A stretch of 64,000 nt of DNA from TMP-86 sp964247385 (GCA_964247385.1 CAXTUB010000003.1:1-64000); one strand, 5' to 3'; counted from the first letter of the stretch, positions 53,351-62,234 are shown. Notes: a model not told the origin generated them from the sequence alone. Program-made: numbers and translations.

Positions 53351-55296
53351 CGAAGCACAGCGGAGCGCGCAAGCCGCTCGCGTAAAAAGCTCGCGGCTTC
53401 CTGGCCATCGGTAATGACCGGGCAGCGCGGCAATGCGTCCATGAAGATGCGGCCATAGGCTTTCGCGGTGAGGCGTGGATCTGCGATCACGATGACCCCA
53501 AAATCCTCGATATCGCGAATCAGCCGCCCCACACCCTGCTTTAGCGCGAGCACGGCCTGCGGCACTTGATAATCGAAAAATGGATTCCCGCCATCGCGCC
53601 GTATTCCCTCGAGGCGCGCTTGCAGGAGCGGATCATCCGGGGCGGCGAACGGCAACTTGTCGATGGCCACCACGCACAATGCGTCGCCCTTCACATCCAC
53701 GCCTTCCCAAAAGCTGCCGGTACCGAGCAGAACCGCAGACTTCGAGGCGCGAAACTGCTTTAGCAGCGCATCGCGCGGCGCCTGTCCTTGCTGCAAGACA
53801 TGAAACGGCGCATCGGGAAAGCGCCGCGCGAGCGCCGCTGCGCCCTCTCGCAGAGCTCGATGACTGGTGAACAACAGGAAAGCCCGTCCAAGACTTGCCG
53901 CAAGAAGCGGCGCGCAAGCATCGATGAAGTCTTGGGTATATCGCGCATCGTGAGGCAGCGGCATGGACGGCGGCAGATAAATGCGCGCTTGCGCGCCGTA
54001 GTCGAACGGACTGTCGATACGCAGCGCAGGGGCGTCGGCGAGACCGATGCGCGCGGCGAAATGACTGAAATCATCGCCCAACGCGAGCGTGGCCGAAGTA
54101 AAGATCCAAGCGCTGCGGCGTGACTGCACGAACGCGCGCATGCGCCCGGCGATTTCGAACGGCGTGAAGCGAACGCGCATGCTTCCCTGACCGAACTCGA
54201 GCCAACGCAGGCCCTCGAATTCCTGCATGGACCGGATTGTCGTCAGCTTGCTCGCGAGCTCACGCGCCCGTTGTGCACACTGCGCAGCGCCGGCACTGAG
54301 ATTTTGAACCTCGAGCGCTTCGGCGAGCCCGATGAACGCCGACTCGAAGTCCTGCAGCAGATCATGCGCATCATCGGGCAGCGCTTCCCAGGAGAGTTTT
54401 TCTTGCGCCGCCCCGCCGCCGCCAGCCAGCGCGCCGGCACGGCGCACGGCGGCTGCGAGAGCGTTCAACGCATCGGCAAGGCGAGATTGCTGCGCGATCA
54501 CGCCGAGCTCGGCAAGCGCATCGCGCGCCAGATACTCGCCCTGTCTCGATGACCATGACAACCCCAAGAATTGCAGTGCGATATCGGGTAATTGATGCGC
54601 CTCGTCCACGACGACTGCGTCGGCGCCCGGCAGCAAGTCGCCATAGCCCTCCTCTTTCAGGCTGAGGTCGGCGAACAACACGTGGTGGTTGACGATGACG
54701 ACGTCGGCAGCCTGTGCGGCACGCCGCGCTTCATACACATGACACCCAGCGAATTGCGGACAACGAGCTCCAAGGCAGCTCTCGCGCGTCGAGCCGAGTT
54801 GCATCAGTATCGGAGAGTCCTCGGGAATCCCGTCGAGCTCCGACAGCTCACCGCGCTTCGTCGTGGCAGCCCAAGATCTGATCTTGTTCAAATGACGCCG
54901 CGCGCCGCGCGGCGCAGGCAAGAGACTCCGCTGCGTGAGAGTCGAGTCGAGCCGATGCCGGCAAAGATAATTTGCGCGTCCTTTCAGCAGCGCAAGCTTG
55001 AGCGGCAAGCCGATGGCGCGTGCGAGCTCAGGAATGTCACGGTGAAAAAGTTGGTCCTGCAGTGTGCGCGTGCCGGTCGAGATGATTGCGCTCTGATGCG
55101 ACAACAGGACGGGCACGAGATACGCGAAGGTTTTGCCGATGCCTGTGCCTGCCTCGATGATCAGCGGTGAGGCGGCCGCAATGGCGTTGCCCACGGCGTC
55201 CGCCATCTCCGCCTGCTCGCGGCGAAACGCATAGCCCGGAATAGCGCGAGCCAGCGGCCCCGTGCTGCAGAAAATAGGCGAATAATCTCGTTGCAT
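53338..55296 (-). CDS. yoaA: DinG-family ATP-dependent DNA helicase (YoaA)
   Basis: XPD-like superfamily 2 helicase with an Fe-S cluster. Walker A E-A-G-T-G-I-G-K-T near residue 50, the four-Cys cluster (Y-L-C-R, then S-C-L-G-A-R-C and G-C-H) around 110-180, D-E-A-H around 218, and motif VI G-R-L-I-R near the C-terminus. 652 residues (E. coli YoaA 636). In E. coli YoaA works with the HolC subunit on damaged forks. Follows the DUF11 gene by three bases. Confidence 0.94.
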   Translation of the reverse strand: MQRDYSPIFCSTGPLARAIPGYAFRREQAEMADAVGNAIAAASPLIIEAGTGIGKTFAYLVPVLLSHQSAIISTGTRTLQDQLFHRDIPELARAIGLPLKLALLKGRANYLCRHRLDSTLTQRSLLPAPRGARRHLNKIRSWAATTKRGELSELDGIPEDSPILMQLGSTRESCLGARCPQFAGCHVYEARRAAQAADVVIVNHHVLFADLSLKEEGYGDLLPGADAVVVDEAHQLPDIALQFLGLSWSSRQGEYLARDALAELGVIAQQSRLADALNALAAAVRRAGALAGGGGAAQEKLSWEALPDDAHDLLQDFESAFIGLAEALEVQNLSAGAAQCAQRARELASKLTTIRSMQEFEGLRWLEFGQGSMRVRFTPFEIAGRMRAFVQSRRSAWIFTSATLALGDDFSHFAARIGLADAPALRIDSPFDYGAQARIYLPPSMPLPHDARYTQDFIDACAPLLAASLGRAFLLFTSHRALREGAAALARRFPDAPFHVLQQGQAPRDALLKQFRASKSAVLLGTGSFWEGVDVKGDALCVVAIDKLPFAAPDDPLLQARLEGIRRDGGNPFFDYQVPQAVLALKQGVGRLIRDIEDFGVIVIADPRLTAKAYGRIFMDALPRCPVITDGQEAASFLRERLARSAVLRCES

Positions 55297-55299
55297 GGT

Positions 55300-55860
55300 C
55301 TAACGCAGGGTTGCGCAAAATCTGGCATAGGCCACGCATGCGGTGCAGAGCGTCGTTTTCAATGCCCAACGAATGTGCGTGTAATCTTCAGCGGTGGCCG
55401 CCCGCTGCGCGCCGCTCGCCAACTTCACGCGCAGCTGCGCCGCGGGCGCGAAGGATTGCGCATTGTCCACGGAAAAAGTGATCTCCGCGCCCGGGCCCGT
55501 GGCAGTTCCGGCCAGATATTTCATGCCGGCCGGCAGCGGATTCGCGAACACGACCGCGTGCAGAGGTCCGCCGGAAACATTATGAACCTCCACGGTGTAG
55601 AGCACCCGATCGCCCGCAACCACATGATCCGCCGCGGCAAGCCGTGCACGCGCTGCTTCGCCTTCCGCAGGTTTGATGATTTCGGCTTCCGTCCTGAGCT
55701 GAATTCCGGCGCTCGTCCTCTGCGCCCACGTCGCGGCGGAGATTGCGCACGCCGCCGCCGTAGCTACGGCATTGAACAAAATACGCGTCGGCCTGTGCGC
55801 ACCGTCGCAGGTCTTGCCCCTGCAGCGCAATAACGGACGCGCGCTCCGAAGCGTCCTCAT
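55300..55860 (-). CDS. Exported DUF11-type domain protein
   Basis: About 186 residues. A long basic N-terminus is followed by a hydrophobic signal segment ending A-T-W-A/Q and one Ig-like DUF11 repeat (Y-T-V-E-V-H-N-V-S-G-G-P, then N-P-L-P-A-G-M-K-Y-L). The Cys in the hydrophobic core does not form a good lipobox. Function is unknown. ATG 55860 is chosen because the open frame further up (to 55923) crosses the pckG start region. Likely co-transcribed with yoaA and tsaB. Confidence 0.65.
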   Translation of the reverse strand: MRTLRSARPLLRCRGKTCDGAHRPTRILFNAVATAAACAISAATWAQRTSAGIQLRTEAEIIKPAEGEAARARLAAADHVVAGDRVLYTVEVHNVSGGPLHAVVFANPLPAGMKYLAGTATGPGAEITFSVDNAQSFAPAAQLRVKLASGAQRAATAEDYTHIRWALKTTLCTACVAYARFCATLR

Positions 55861-55886
55861 GCCGACTTGGCGCAGCCAACGCGCAT

Positions 55887-55904
55887 CTGTCATCCTTCTG
55901 TCAT
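55887..55904 (+). promoter_or_regulatory. Perfect consensus PhoB box overlapping the pckG start
   Basis: CTGTCAT-CCTT-CTGTCAT: both 7-mers match the PhoB consensus exactly and the spacer is four bases. The last three bases of the second 7-mer include the AT of the pckG ATG (55903-55905). Its orientation is that of pckG. The position suggests block or modulation of pckG, not classical activation. Confidence 0.7.
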
Positions 55905-57675
55905 GGCAACCGCTGTACAGCAACCGCTCGACTTATCGCGCCTGAGCGCCGAAGTCAATGCATGGGTTCGTGACGTCGCTTCCAAGACTTTGCCGGAGCG
56001 CGTGTATTGGTGCGACGGAAGCGATGCAGAGTTCGACTCCATCCGGCGCGACATGGTCGCGCAAGGTGAGCTGCTGACGCTTAACCAAGCCACGCATCCG
56101 GGGTGCTACTTGTATCGGTCTGATTCGTCCGACGTGGCGCGGGTGGAGCATCTCACTTATGTGTGCACCTCGAGCCAGGCCGACGCCGGCCCGAACAATC
56201 ATTGGATGGCGCCGGCCGATGCGCATCAGAAAATGAACGCATTGTTTGCCGGCTGCATGCGCGGCCGCACCATGTACGTCGTGCCCTATTGCATGGGGCC
56301 GATCGATTCTCCGTATGCGCGTTGCGGCGTGGAAATCACCGACAGCCCTTACGTCGTGCTCAATATGAAGCTCATGACGCGCATGGGCCGCGCCGCACTC
56401 GAACGCATTGCGCGCGAGGGAACATTCGTCAAGGGTTTGCATTCGACCGGCGAGCTGGACCCCAAGCGCCGCTTCATTATGCATTTCCCAGAAGAGCTCA
56501 CGATCGAAAGCTTCGGTTCCGGATACGGCGGCAACGCATTGCTCGGAAAAAAGTGCCACGCCTTGCGAATCGCGAGCTATCAGGCGCGCTCGGAGGGTTG
56601 GCTGGCCGAGCACATGCTCATTGTCGGCGTGGAGACCCCGCGCGGCGACGTGCATTATCTTGCGTGCGCGTTTCCTTCGGCCTGCGGGAAGACCAACCTC
56701 GCCATGCTCATTCCGCCGGCGAAATTCAAGGGGTGGAAGATCTGGACGGTGGGTGATGACATCGCCTGGCTGAATCCGGGCGCCGATGGCAGGCTTTACG
56801 CCATCAATCCCGAGTCCGGTTATTTCGGAGTCGTGCCCGGTACGAATGCGGATACGAATCGCAACGCTTACGAGACGATTCGGCACGACACGTTGTTCAC
56901 GAACGTTGCGCTCACAGCCGACAATCAGCCCTGGTGGGAAGGACGTCAAACGGGCACGCCTGTTATCGACTGGCAGGGACGGCCTTACAATCCGGCCAAT
57001 GGGCCGGCGGCGCAGCCCAACTCGCGCTTCACCGTGGCCGCACGGCAAAATCCGAGTTATTCGCGCCTCGCCGATGCGCCCGGCGGCGTGCCGATTTCGG
57101 CCATCGTGTTCGGTGGGCGGCGCCGCACGCTTGCGCCTCTCGTGTATCAATCCCGCAACTGGCAGCATGGAGTGTTCATCGGTGCCGGCGTGGCATCGGA
57201 AACCACCGCGGCCGCCGTCGGTGAAGTCGGCGTGGTGCGCCGCGACCCCATGGCCATGAAGCCCTTTGCGGGCTATAACTTCGGTGATTATTGGAAGCAC
57301 TGGCTCGAGGTCGGCCAAGCTCTCTCCAAGCCGCCTCTCATTTTTCACGTCAATTGGTTTCGACAGAATCGCGCCGGCAAATTTTTATGGCCGGGATTCG
57401 GCGACAACTTGCGTGTGCTGAACTGGATCATCGAACGCTGCGAAAACCAGGTCGGCGCGCGGGAGACCGCGATCGGATATTTGCCGCATGCGGCGGATTT
57501 GGATCTCGACGGCCTCGATCTCGCACCCGCGACGGTGAATGAGTTACTCGAAGTCGACGCGGAAGCCTGGCGCCGGGAAATGAAAGAGATCGAATCCTAT
57601 TTGCACGAATACGATGATCGCCTGCCCGCCGAATTATTGGCCGAAGTACGAGACGTCACACGCAGGCTCGCCTAG
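55903..57675 (+). CDS. pckG: Phosphoenolpyruvate carboxykinase (GTP)
   Basis: Converts oxaloacetate and GTP to PEP at the entry to gluconeogenesis. The GTP-type signature F-P-S-A-C-G-K-T-N-L-A-M with the reactive Cys and P-loop Lys is at about residue 265; W-C-D-G-S around 35 and Y-N-F-G-D-Y-W around 460 are also typical. 590 residues (family about 600). ATG 55903 is chosen from the fit to family N-termini. No Shine-Dalgarno precedes it; instead a perfect Pho box overlaps it. Confidence 0.95.
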   Translation: MATAVQQPLDLSRLSAEVNAWVRDVASKTLPERVYWCDGSDAEFDSIRRDMVAQGELLTLNQATHPGCYLYRSDSSDVARVEHLTYVCTSSQADAGPNNHWMAPADAHQKMNALFAGCMRGRTMYVVPYCMGPIDSPYARCGVEITDSPYVVLNMKLMTRMGRAALERIAREGTFVKGLHSTGELDPKRRFIMHFPEELTIESFGSGYGGNALLGKKCHALRIASYQARSEGWLAEHMLIVGVETPRGDVHYLACAFPSACGKTNLAMLIPPAKFKGWKIWTVGDDIAWLNPGADGRLYAINPESGYFGVVPGTNADTNRNAYETIRHDTLFTNVALTADNQPWWEGRQTGTPVIDWQGRPYNPANGPAAQPNSRFTVAARQNPSYSRLADAPGGVPISAIVFGGRRRTLAPLVYQSRNWQHGVFIGAGVASETTAAAVGEVGVVRRDPMAMKPFAGYNFGDYWKHWLEVGQALSKPPLIFHVNWFRQNRAGKFLWPGFGDNLRVLNWIIERCENQVGARETAIGYLPHAADLDLDGLDLAPATVNELLEVDAEAWRREMKEIESYLHEYDDRLPAELLAEVRDVTRRLA

Positions 57676-57723
57676 CTCGTCCCACGCGCAGGCTCGCATC
57701 GCTCATCAAATGAAGAGTCCGCG

Positions 57724-58635
57724 TCAATCCTCGCAGACGTAGCGGATCACTTGCGATGAATTGCCGTCGGGTGCGCGCCCCAGCCCGATGAGCCCCTCCG
57801 CGCGAATTTGCATGGTGTCGCGCCGCACGAACGACTCATCGCCGTTCTTGATACTGACAAATGTGCCGTTGGTGCTCTGATCGATCAAAATGAACTTGTT
57901 GCGGTTGAATTCCACGCGCGCATGCAGCCGTGATATCAAGTTGCCCTTCACCACCAGATCATTTTCCTCGGCCCGCCCCATCGTAATGTTGCTTCTGTGC
58001 TCATCGACCACGACCTCTTGTCCTTGGCATCTCAATCGCAAGCGCCGCTGCGCGTTCTTCGACACCTCGCGGGTGGCCATGGCGATGGCCGGCACCATGC
58101 TGGTGATGTCCTCGGTCTGCCATAACACCTCAAATAGAGCGAGCTCGCTGCTGCGGCCCTTGACCGTCGCAATATCGATTTGACGCACGCAGGCGCGCCA
58201 ATCCGGCGACAAGTGCTCCACCATCGCCGCCGTGGTCATGATCTGCCCCGCCTTGGCCTGGCTGGTCATTCGATTGGCGGTGTGAACCGCGGTGCCAAAA
58301 ATGTCTCGATTTTCAACGACTACCGGCCCAAAATTACAGCCGATCCTAATCGCGACAGAGTGGTCTTGCACCTTGAGTCCCGCATGAGTCGCGATCTGCT
58401 TCTGCATTTGCGCCGCTGCATTGAGCGCATCATCCGCGGATAGGAAGGTCGACATGACCTCGTCGCCCATGGTCTTGATGACGGTGCCGTCATGCTGGTC
58501 CGTGGCCATGCGCATGACGTCAATGCAGATTCCCACCATCTCGCGCGCGCGGATGTCGCCCAGCGATTCATACAATTTCATGCTCCCGACTACATCGGCG
58601 AACACGATGGCAAGCTCGGTCTCATTCCCCTGCAC
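57724..58635 (-). CDS. Class III adenylate cyclase with C-terminal FHA domain
   Basis: Soluble 303-residue protein. Cyclase domain, residues 5-170: metal-binding D14 and D58, adenine-selecting K54 and D111, transition-state Arg R122. The position of the transition-state Asn is H118. FHA domain, residues 215-285: G220-R221, S235-R236-x-H238, N256-G257-T258, so it should bind phosphothreonine and might receive input from a Ser/Thr kinase. Start is GTG 58635, with TATAAT ending six bases upstream and no Shine-Dalgarno. Confidence 0.88.
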   Translation of the reverse strand: MQGNETELAIVFADVVGSMKLYESLGDIRAREMVGICIDVMRMATDQHDGTVIKTMGDEVMSTFLSADDALNAAAQMQKQIATHAGLKVQDHSVAIRIGCNFGPVVVENRDIFGTAVHTANRMTSQAKAGQIMTTAAMVEHLSPDWRACVRQIDIATVKGRSSELALFEVLWQTEDITSMVPAIAMATREVSKNAQRRLRLRCQGQEVVVDEHRSNITMGRAEENDLVVKGNLISRLHARVEFNRNKFILIDQSTNGTFVSIKNGDESFVRRDTMQIRAEGLIGLGRAPDGNSSQVIRYVCED

Positions 58636-58641
58636 GGCGCG

Positions 58642-58647
58642 ATTATA
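58642..58647 (-). promoter_or_regulatory. Perfect -10 TATAAT directly before the cyclase gene
   Basis: TATAAT on the minus strand is followed by CGCGCC and then the GTG, so a start site seven bases after the hexamer is the first base of the start codon. The -35 region is weak (GGTAAT at 16 bases). A leaderless transcript is implied. Confidence 0.5.
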
Positions 58648-58728
58648 CTTAATGTGCCGCCAATTACCTTTGCCTGCTTTGATTACTGGCGCACGGCAGA
58701 CGCGGTTGTGCGATCACACGGTATGCGG

Positions 58729-59796
58729 TTACGCGGCCAGGGCGCGCTGAAGCCTCAACCCTTCGCGCAAAACTCGAGCGGGCGTGGTCTCGTGGCGCGT
58801 GCACTCTGACACGAACCGGCGCCATGCGCGCGCGCCGGGAAGGCCCGCGAACATTCCGTGCAGATGCCGGGCGATACTCGACAAGCGAACGCCCTGGGCT
58901 TGCTCGCGCTGCGCATATCGAATGACACTCTCGATGAGCGTTTCAGGATCGGCCAGCGGGGCACAGCCATCGATCAGCGCTCGGTGTAGCTCGCTCAACA
59001 AGGCTGGCCGCTCGATTGCGGCCCGCCCGATCATGACTCCATCGACACCCTGCTGCACGGCTTCGAGGGCTTGCGCCACGGTGCGCAGGCCGCCGTTCAA
59101 GACGACCGCGAGATGAGGCCGCTCTCGTTTCAATCGATACACGAAGTCATAGTTCAGCGGGGGGATGTCACGATTTTGTTTGGGCGAAAGTCCTTCGAGG
59201 ATGGCATTGCGAGCATGGACGATGAACGTCGTCACTCCCGCCTGCGCGACCCGGTCGATGAAGCTGACGAACCGAGCATAGTCTTGGGCACGACCCAAGC
59301 CGATACGGCATTTCACGGTGACCGGCACCTGCACCGCGCGCTGCATTTGGGTGACGCACTCCGCAACCACGTCCGGTGTGGCCATGAGGCACGCGCCAAA
59401 CGCCCCGCTCTGCACTCGGTCGCTCGGGCAGCCCACGTTCAAATTGATCTCATCGAAACCCGCCTGCTCGCCAATCTGCGCGGCCTGCGCAAGCTCCCAC
59501 GGATCGCTGCCGCCGAGTTGCAAGGCCAGCGGATGTTCGCTCGCATCGAAGGCCAGGAGCCGGCGTCGATTGCCTTGGATCACGGCGGTGGCCACCAGCA
59601 TTTCCGTATACAGCAATGCGCGGTCGCTGAAGAGCCGATGCACGAACCGGCAGTGTCGATCCGTGTAATCCATCATGGGCGCGACGCAGATGCGGCGGTC
59701 GATGGATCGACGGATTTTCTCGAAGGAAATACCTAGTTTTCCAGTGCTGTGAGCTTTCGCCGCAAACTCTTCGGTGGTGTCTTGCATGTACGGCAT
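58729..59796 (-). CDS. dusA: tRNA-dihydrouridine synthase A
   Basis: FMN enzyme that reduces U20/U20a in the tRNA D-loop. I-C-V-A-P-M-M-D-Y-T-D near residue 37, catalytic Cys in N-L-N-V-G-C-P-S-D-R-V around 120, and the DusA-type G-L-S-P-K-Q-N-R around 204. 355 residues from ATG 59796; the ATG at 59787 has TACAAT ending seven bases upstream and may be the true, leaderless start. Confidence 0.94.
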   Translation of the reverse strand: MPYMQDTTEEFAAKAHSTGKLGISFEKIRRSIDRRICVAPMMDYTDRHCRFVHRLFSDRALLYTEMLVATAVIQGNRRRLLAFDASEHPLALQLGGSDPWELAQAAQIGEQAGFDEINLNVGCPSDRVQSGAFGACLMATPDVVAECVTQMQRAVQVPVTVKCRIGLGRAQDYARFVSFIDRVAQAGVTTFIVHARNAILEGLSPKQNRDIPPLNYDFVYRLKRERPHLAVVLNGGLRTVAQALEAVQQGVDGVMIGRAAIERPALLSELHRALIDGCAPLADPETLIESVIRYAQREQAQGVRLSSIARHLHGMFAGLPGARAWRRFVSECTRHETTPARVLREGLRLQRALAA

Positions 59797-60271
59797 TGTA
59801 CTCAGAGGTGGCCGAGCGCTTGAGGGTGATCAACGGCACGCCGAACTCTCGTCGACTGCGCAAATTTCGATCTTACTCCTGATCTACTGCGTCAGGCTGC
59901 CACTCAGGCCCTCACGCGCGGTCTGATAACGAAGCCAGAACTCAAGGAAGTTGCGAAAGCGCGGGCTTCGATTTCATGTTCGTATATTGGTACTTGATCA
60001 GGTATGTAGGCGAAAGCCCCTTCGGCCACTCCGCGCTCGATATCAAATCGTTCGCGATGGCTCTACTCAAAATGAACTTCCGAGAAAGCACGAAGCGGAA
60101 TATGGCGAAGCGCTGGTTCGACGACTTGCCGCACACCCACGTCGCGGTGAGCGACGCGATCGAGCAGGGCGTGCTCTTTTGCAACATGCTCACGGAGAAT
60201 CGATCTTGAAGGGCTTGCGCGCGTAACGCGAAGGCATGAGACGGCAGGGACTGCGCGAAGAATGCGTCGAG
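59797..60271. other. Intergenic region containing a gene remnant
   Basis: 475 bp between dusA and the ThDP enzyme. The left part (59800-59960) holds a short tRNA-Ser-like D-arm sequence near 59811 that does not extend into a tRNA. The right part holds the exonuclease remnant on the plus strand and then about 60 bases with nothing recognisable. Both neighbours are on the minus strand, so the remnant is in an unexpected orientation. Confidence 0.6.
59964..60209 (+). pseudogene. 3' fragment of a DnaQ-like 3'-5' exonuclease
   Basis: About 81 codons read G-F-D-F-M-F-V-Y-W-Y-L-I-R-Y, then S-A-L-D-I-K-S and H-T-H-V-A-V-S-D-A-I-E-Q-G, which matches the C-terminal half of proteobacterial RNase-H-fold exonucleases: the FD of motif II and the H-x-A-x-x-D-A of motif III are present. 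The N-terminal half with the D-x-E motif is missing and the preceding in-frame codons do not look homologous. It ends at TGA 60207-60209. Probably a decaying gene. Confidence 0.6.
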
Positions 60272-62143
60272 TTACGCCCTCAACTCGTTAGGGAGCGCAG
60301 GCTTCTCATTCGCATCGACGGTTGCTTCGAGGAGAGCTGCTCCCTGAGCAGACAAAAAGTTTCGGACGGAGTCATCGAGCTCGCCTGGCTCCGTGCAACG
60401 AAAGCCCTGCGCGCCGCAATTCTTGGCGAAGCCGGCGAAATCGATCGGCGCCAAGTCGCAGCCGAACACGGGATTGCCGAGCATTTCCTGCTCGAACCGC
60501 ACCTCTGCAAGGCTGTTGTTCTTCAGCACCAGGATCTTGATCGGCAGCCGATAATGCACCGCCGTTGCGAGCTCGGCCATGAGCTGAGACAAACCGCCAT
60601 CGCCGACGATGCCCACGCATTGCCGGGAAGGAAACGCAAGCTGCGCTGCAATCGTGTAGGGCAACCCCGGCGCCATGGTCGCGAGCAGTCCGGTGCCTGT
60701 GATTTTCTGCCCGCTCTTTAATTCCAGAATACGTGCAGCAAAGTGCGTGTTGGCGCCGCAATCGAGCGAAATGATCGCATCCGGTGATAGTTGCTTGCTC
60801 AAGGCGCGGATCACGCTCTGCGGCCGGAGCGGCGTGCGCTGCACGCTCGTCACGCGATCCAATAACCCACGCCACTCCTGCATGCGACGCTGCGCCGTCG
60901 TTAAAAAATCTCGATCAGGATGATGTTGCAACAGAGGCAACAGAGCCGTGAGAGAAGTCTTTACATCGCCAACGAGACCCACATCGACGGGATAGCGCAG
61001 ACCGATGTGTTGGCCCTTGAGATCGATTTGCACCGCGCGGGCTTGACCAGGCCGCGGGTAGCTGTCCACCCATGGCATCGTCGAGCCGAGGATGAGCAAC
61101 GTATCGCATTCATGCATCATCTGCTCGGAGGGCTGGGTGCCGAGATGCCCCACACCGCCCGTGGTGTAAGGTGAATCGTCTGGCAGAACGCCCTTTCCTA
61201 GCAGCGCCTTTGCCACCGGCGCTCCCAAAATTTCCGCTGCTTGCGTGACTTCGGCGCGCGAGTTGAGAGCGCCCTGCCCCACCAAAATGGCAACTCGCTT
61301 GCCGCGATTGAGCACTTCCGCTGCCCGCGAAAGCTCTGCGGCCGAAGGCGCCGTGGCCACGGGCTGCCAACTTGCCGAAGTCTGCAAGCCATGGTTCTCC
61401 ATGGACATCTTGTCTTTGCTCAAGGGCATCGACTGGGTATCTTTGGCAACGGTGAGATGCGCCACGCCGCGTTCGGTGAGGGCAGCGCGACACGCGAGAT
61501 TTCCAACAACCCGTGCGTGCAACGGACCAGTGACTTGCACGTTGTACAAGGCGACATCCTTCATCAGAGCGACCGTGTCGACGCCTTGCATGAAATTCGT
61601 GCCGATCATGTCGTGCAGCGTGGTGCCGGTAATTGCAAGCACGGGCGTCGAATCCATCTTGGCGTCGTACAAACCGTTCAACAGATGCACTGCGCCAGGC
61701 CCGGTGGTCGCAAGACACACGCCGAGATTTCCCGTGTGCTTTGCGTAACCGCTCGCCATGAACGCGGCCGCCTCCTCGTGCCGCACGGTGATGAAGCGAA
61801 TCGCGCTTTCGCGCTTGCGAAGCGCTTCGATGATGGGATTGATGCCGTCGCCGACGAGACCAAATACAAATGGCACACGCCACTCAATGAGAGTCTCGAT
61901 CAGGAGATCGGCGGTGGTTGCCGTACCTGATTCATCGTAGGGATTCATGCGGGGCGTGGCGGTGACGCCGGCGGAAGGCTGGCTCGAACCCCCGCCCCCA
62001 CCCACTGACTCGTTGGCGTCGCGTGCCGCGGCGGGGCTCTCCGCCAATAGCGATGCAGTAGCCAAACCAATCCCCGCAGCGCCGCTCTTTTTCAACATGT
62101 CTCGCCGCCCTAGATCAGTTGGCATGCGCTCGATGCTGCGCAT
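60272..62143 (-). CDS. Tat-exported ThDP-dependent enzyme (pyruvate oxidase/dehydrogenase-like)
   Basis: 623 residues. L-G-R-R-D-M-L-K-K-S-G-A-A-G-I-G is a twin-arginine signal (R13-R14), followed by a Gly/Ser-rich linker (V-G-G-G-G-G-S-S). The mature part has the three ThDP-enzyme domains: H-E-E-A-A-A-F with the catalytic Glu, a central domain near 280-420, and G-D-G-G-L...N-N-S for Mg-ThDP. Closest in look to PoxB-type pyruvate:quinone oxidoreductases. PoxB is normally cytoplasmic, so export is unusual. Substrate unproven; ATG 62125 is an alternative start. Confidence 0.8.
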   Translation of the reverse strand: MRSIERMPTDLGRRDMLKKSGAAGIGLATASLLAESPAAARDANESVGGGGGSSQPSAGVTATPRMNPYDESGTATTADLLIETLIEWRVPFVFGLVGDGINPIIEALRKRESAIRFITVRHEEAAAFMASGYAKHTGNLGVCLATTGPGAVHLLNGLYDAKMDSTPVLAITGTTLHDMIGTNFMQGVDTVALMKDVALYNVQVTGPLHARVVGNLACRAALTERGVAHLTVAKDTQSMPLSKDKMSMENHGLQTSASWQPVATAPSAAELSRAAEVLNRGKRVAILVGQGALNSRAEVTQAAEILGAPVAKALLGKGVLPDDSPYTTGGVGHLGTQPSEQMMHECDTLLILGSTMPWVDSYPRPGQARAVQIDLKGQHIGLRYPVDVGLVGDVKTSLTALLPLLQHHPDRDFLTTAQRRMQEWRGLLDRVTSVQRTPLRPQSVIRALSKQLSPDAIISLDCGANTHFAARILELKSGQKITGTGLLATMAPGLPYTIAAQLAFPSRQCVGIVGDGGLSQLMAELATAVHYRLPIKILVLKNNSLAEVRFEQEMLGNPVFGCDLAPIDFAGFAKNCGAQGFRCTEPGELDDSVRNFLSAQGAALLEATVDANEKPALPNELRA

Positions 62144-62234
62144 CTCGGCTCTGAGCTGCAATCGGCACGCGGCGTCGTTATGACGTCGGTGACTTGCCGA
62201 CACGTATCGAGCGCTCTGACCGCGCGAGCTTTTC

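Noticed and set aside
55933..57348. 471-codon minus-strand frame opposite pckG
   Set aside because: Antisense shadow; pckG carries all PEPCK signatures.
59805..59890. tRNA-Ser-like sequence (AGAGGTGGCCGAG followed by a GCTTGAGGG-like stretch)
   Set aside because: The D-arm-like part does not continue into an anticodon stem, variable arm or T-loop (no GTTCGA-type motif), so it is at most a 5' remnant or chance.
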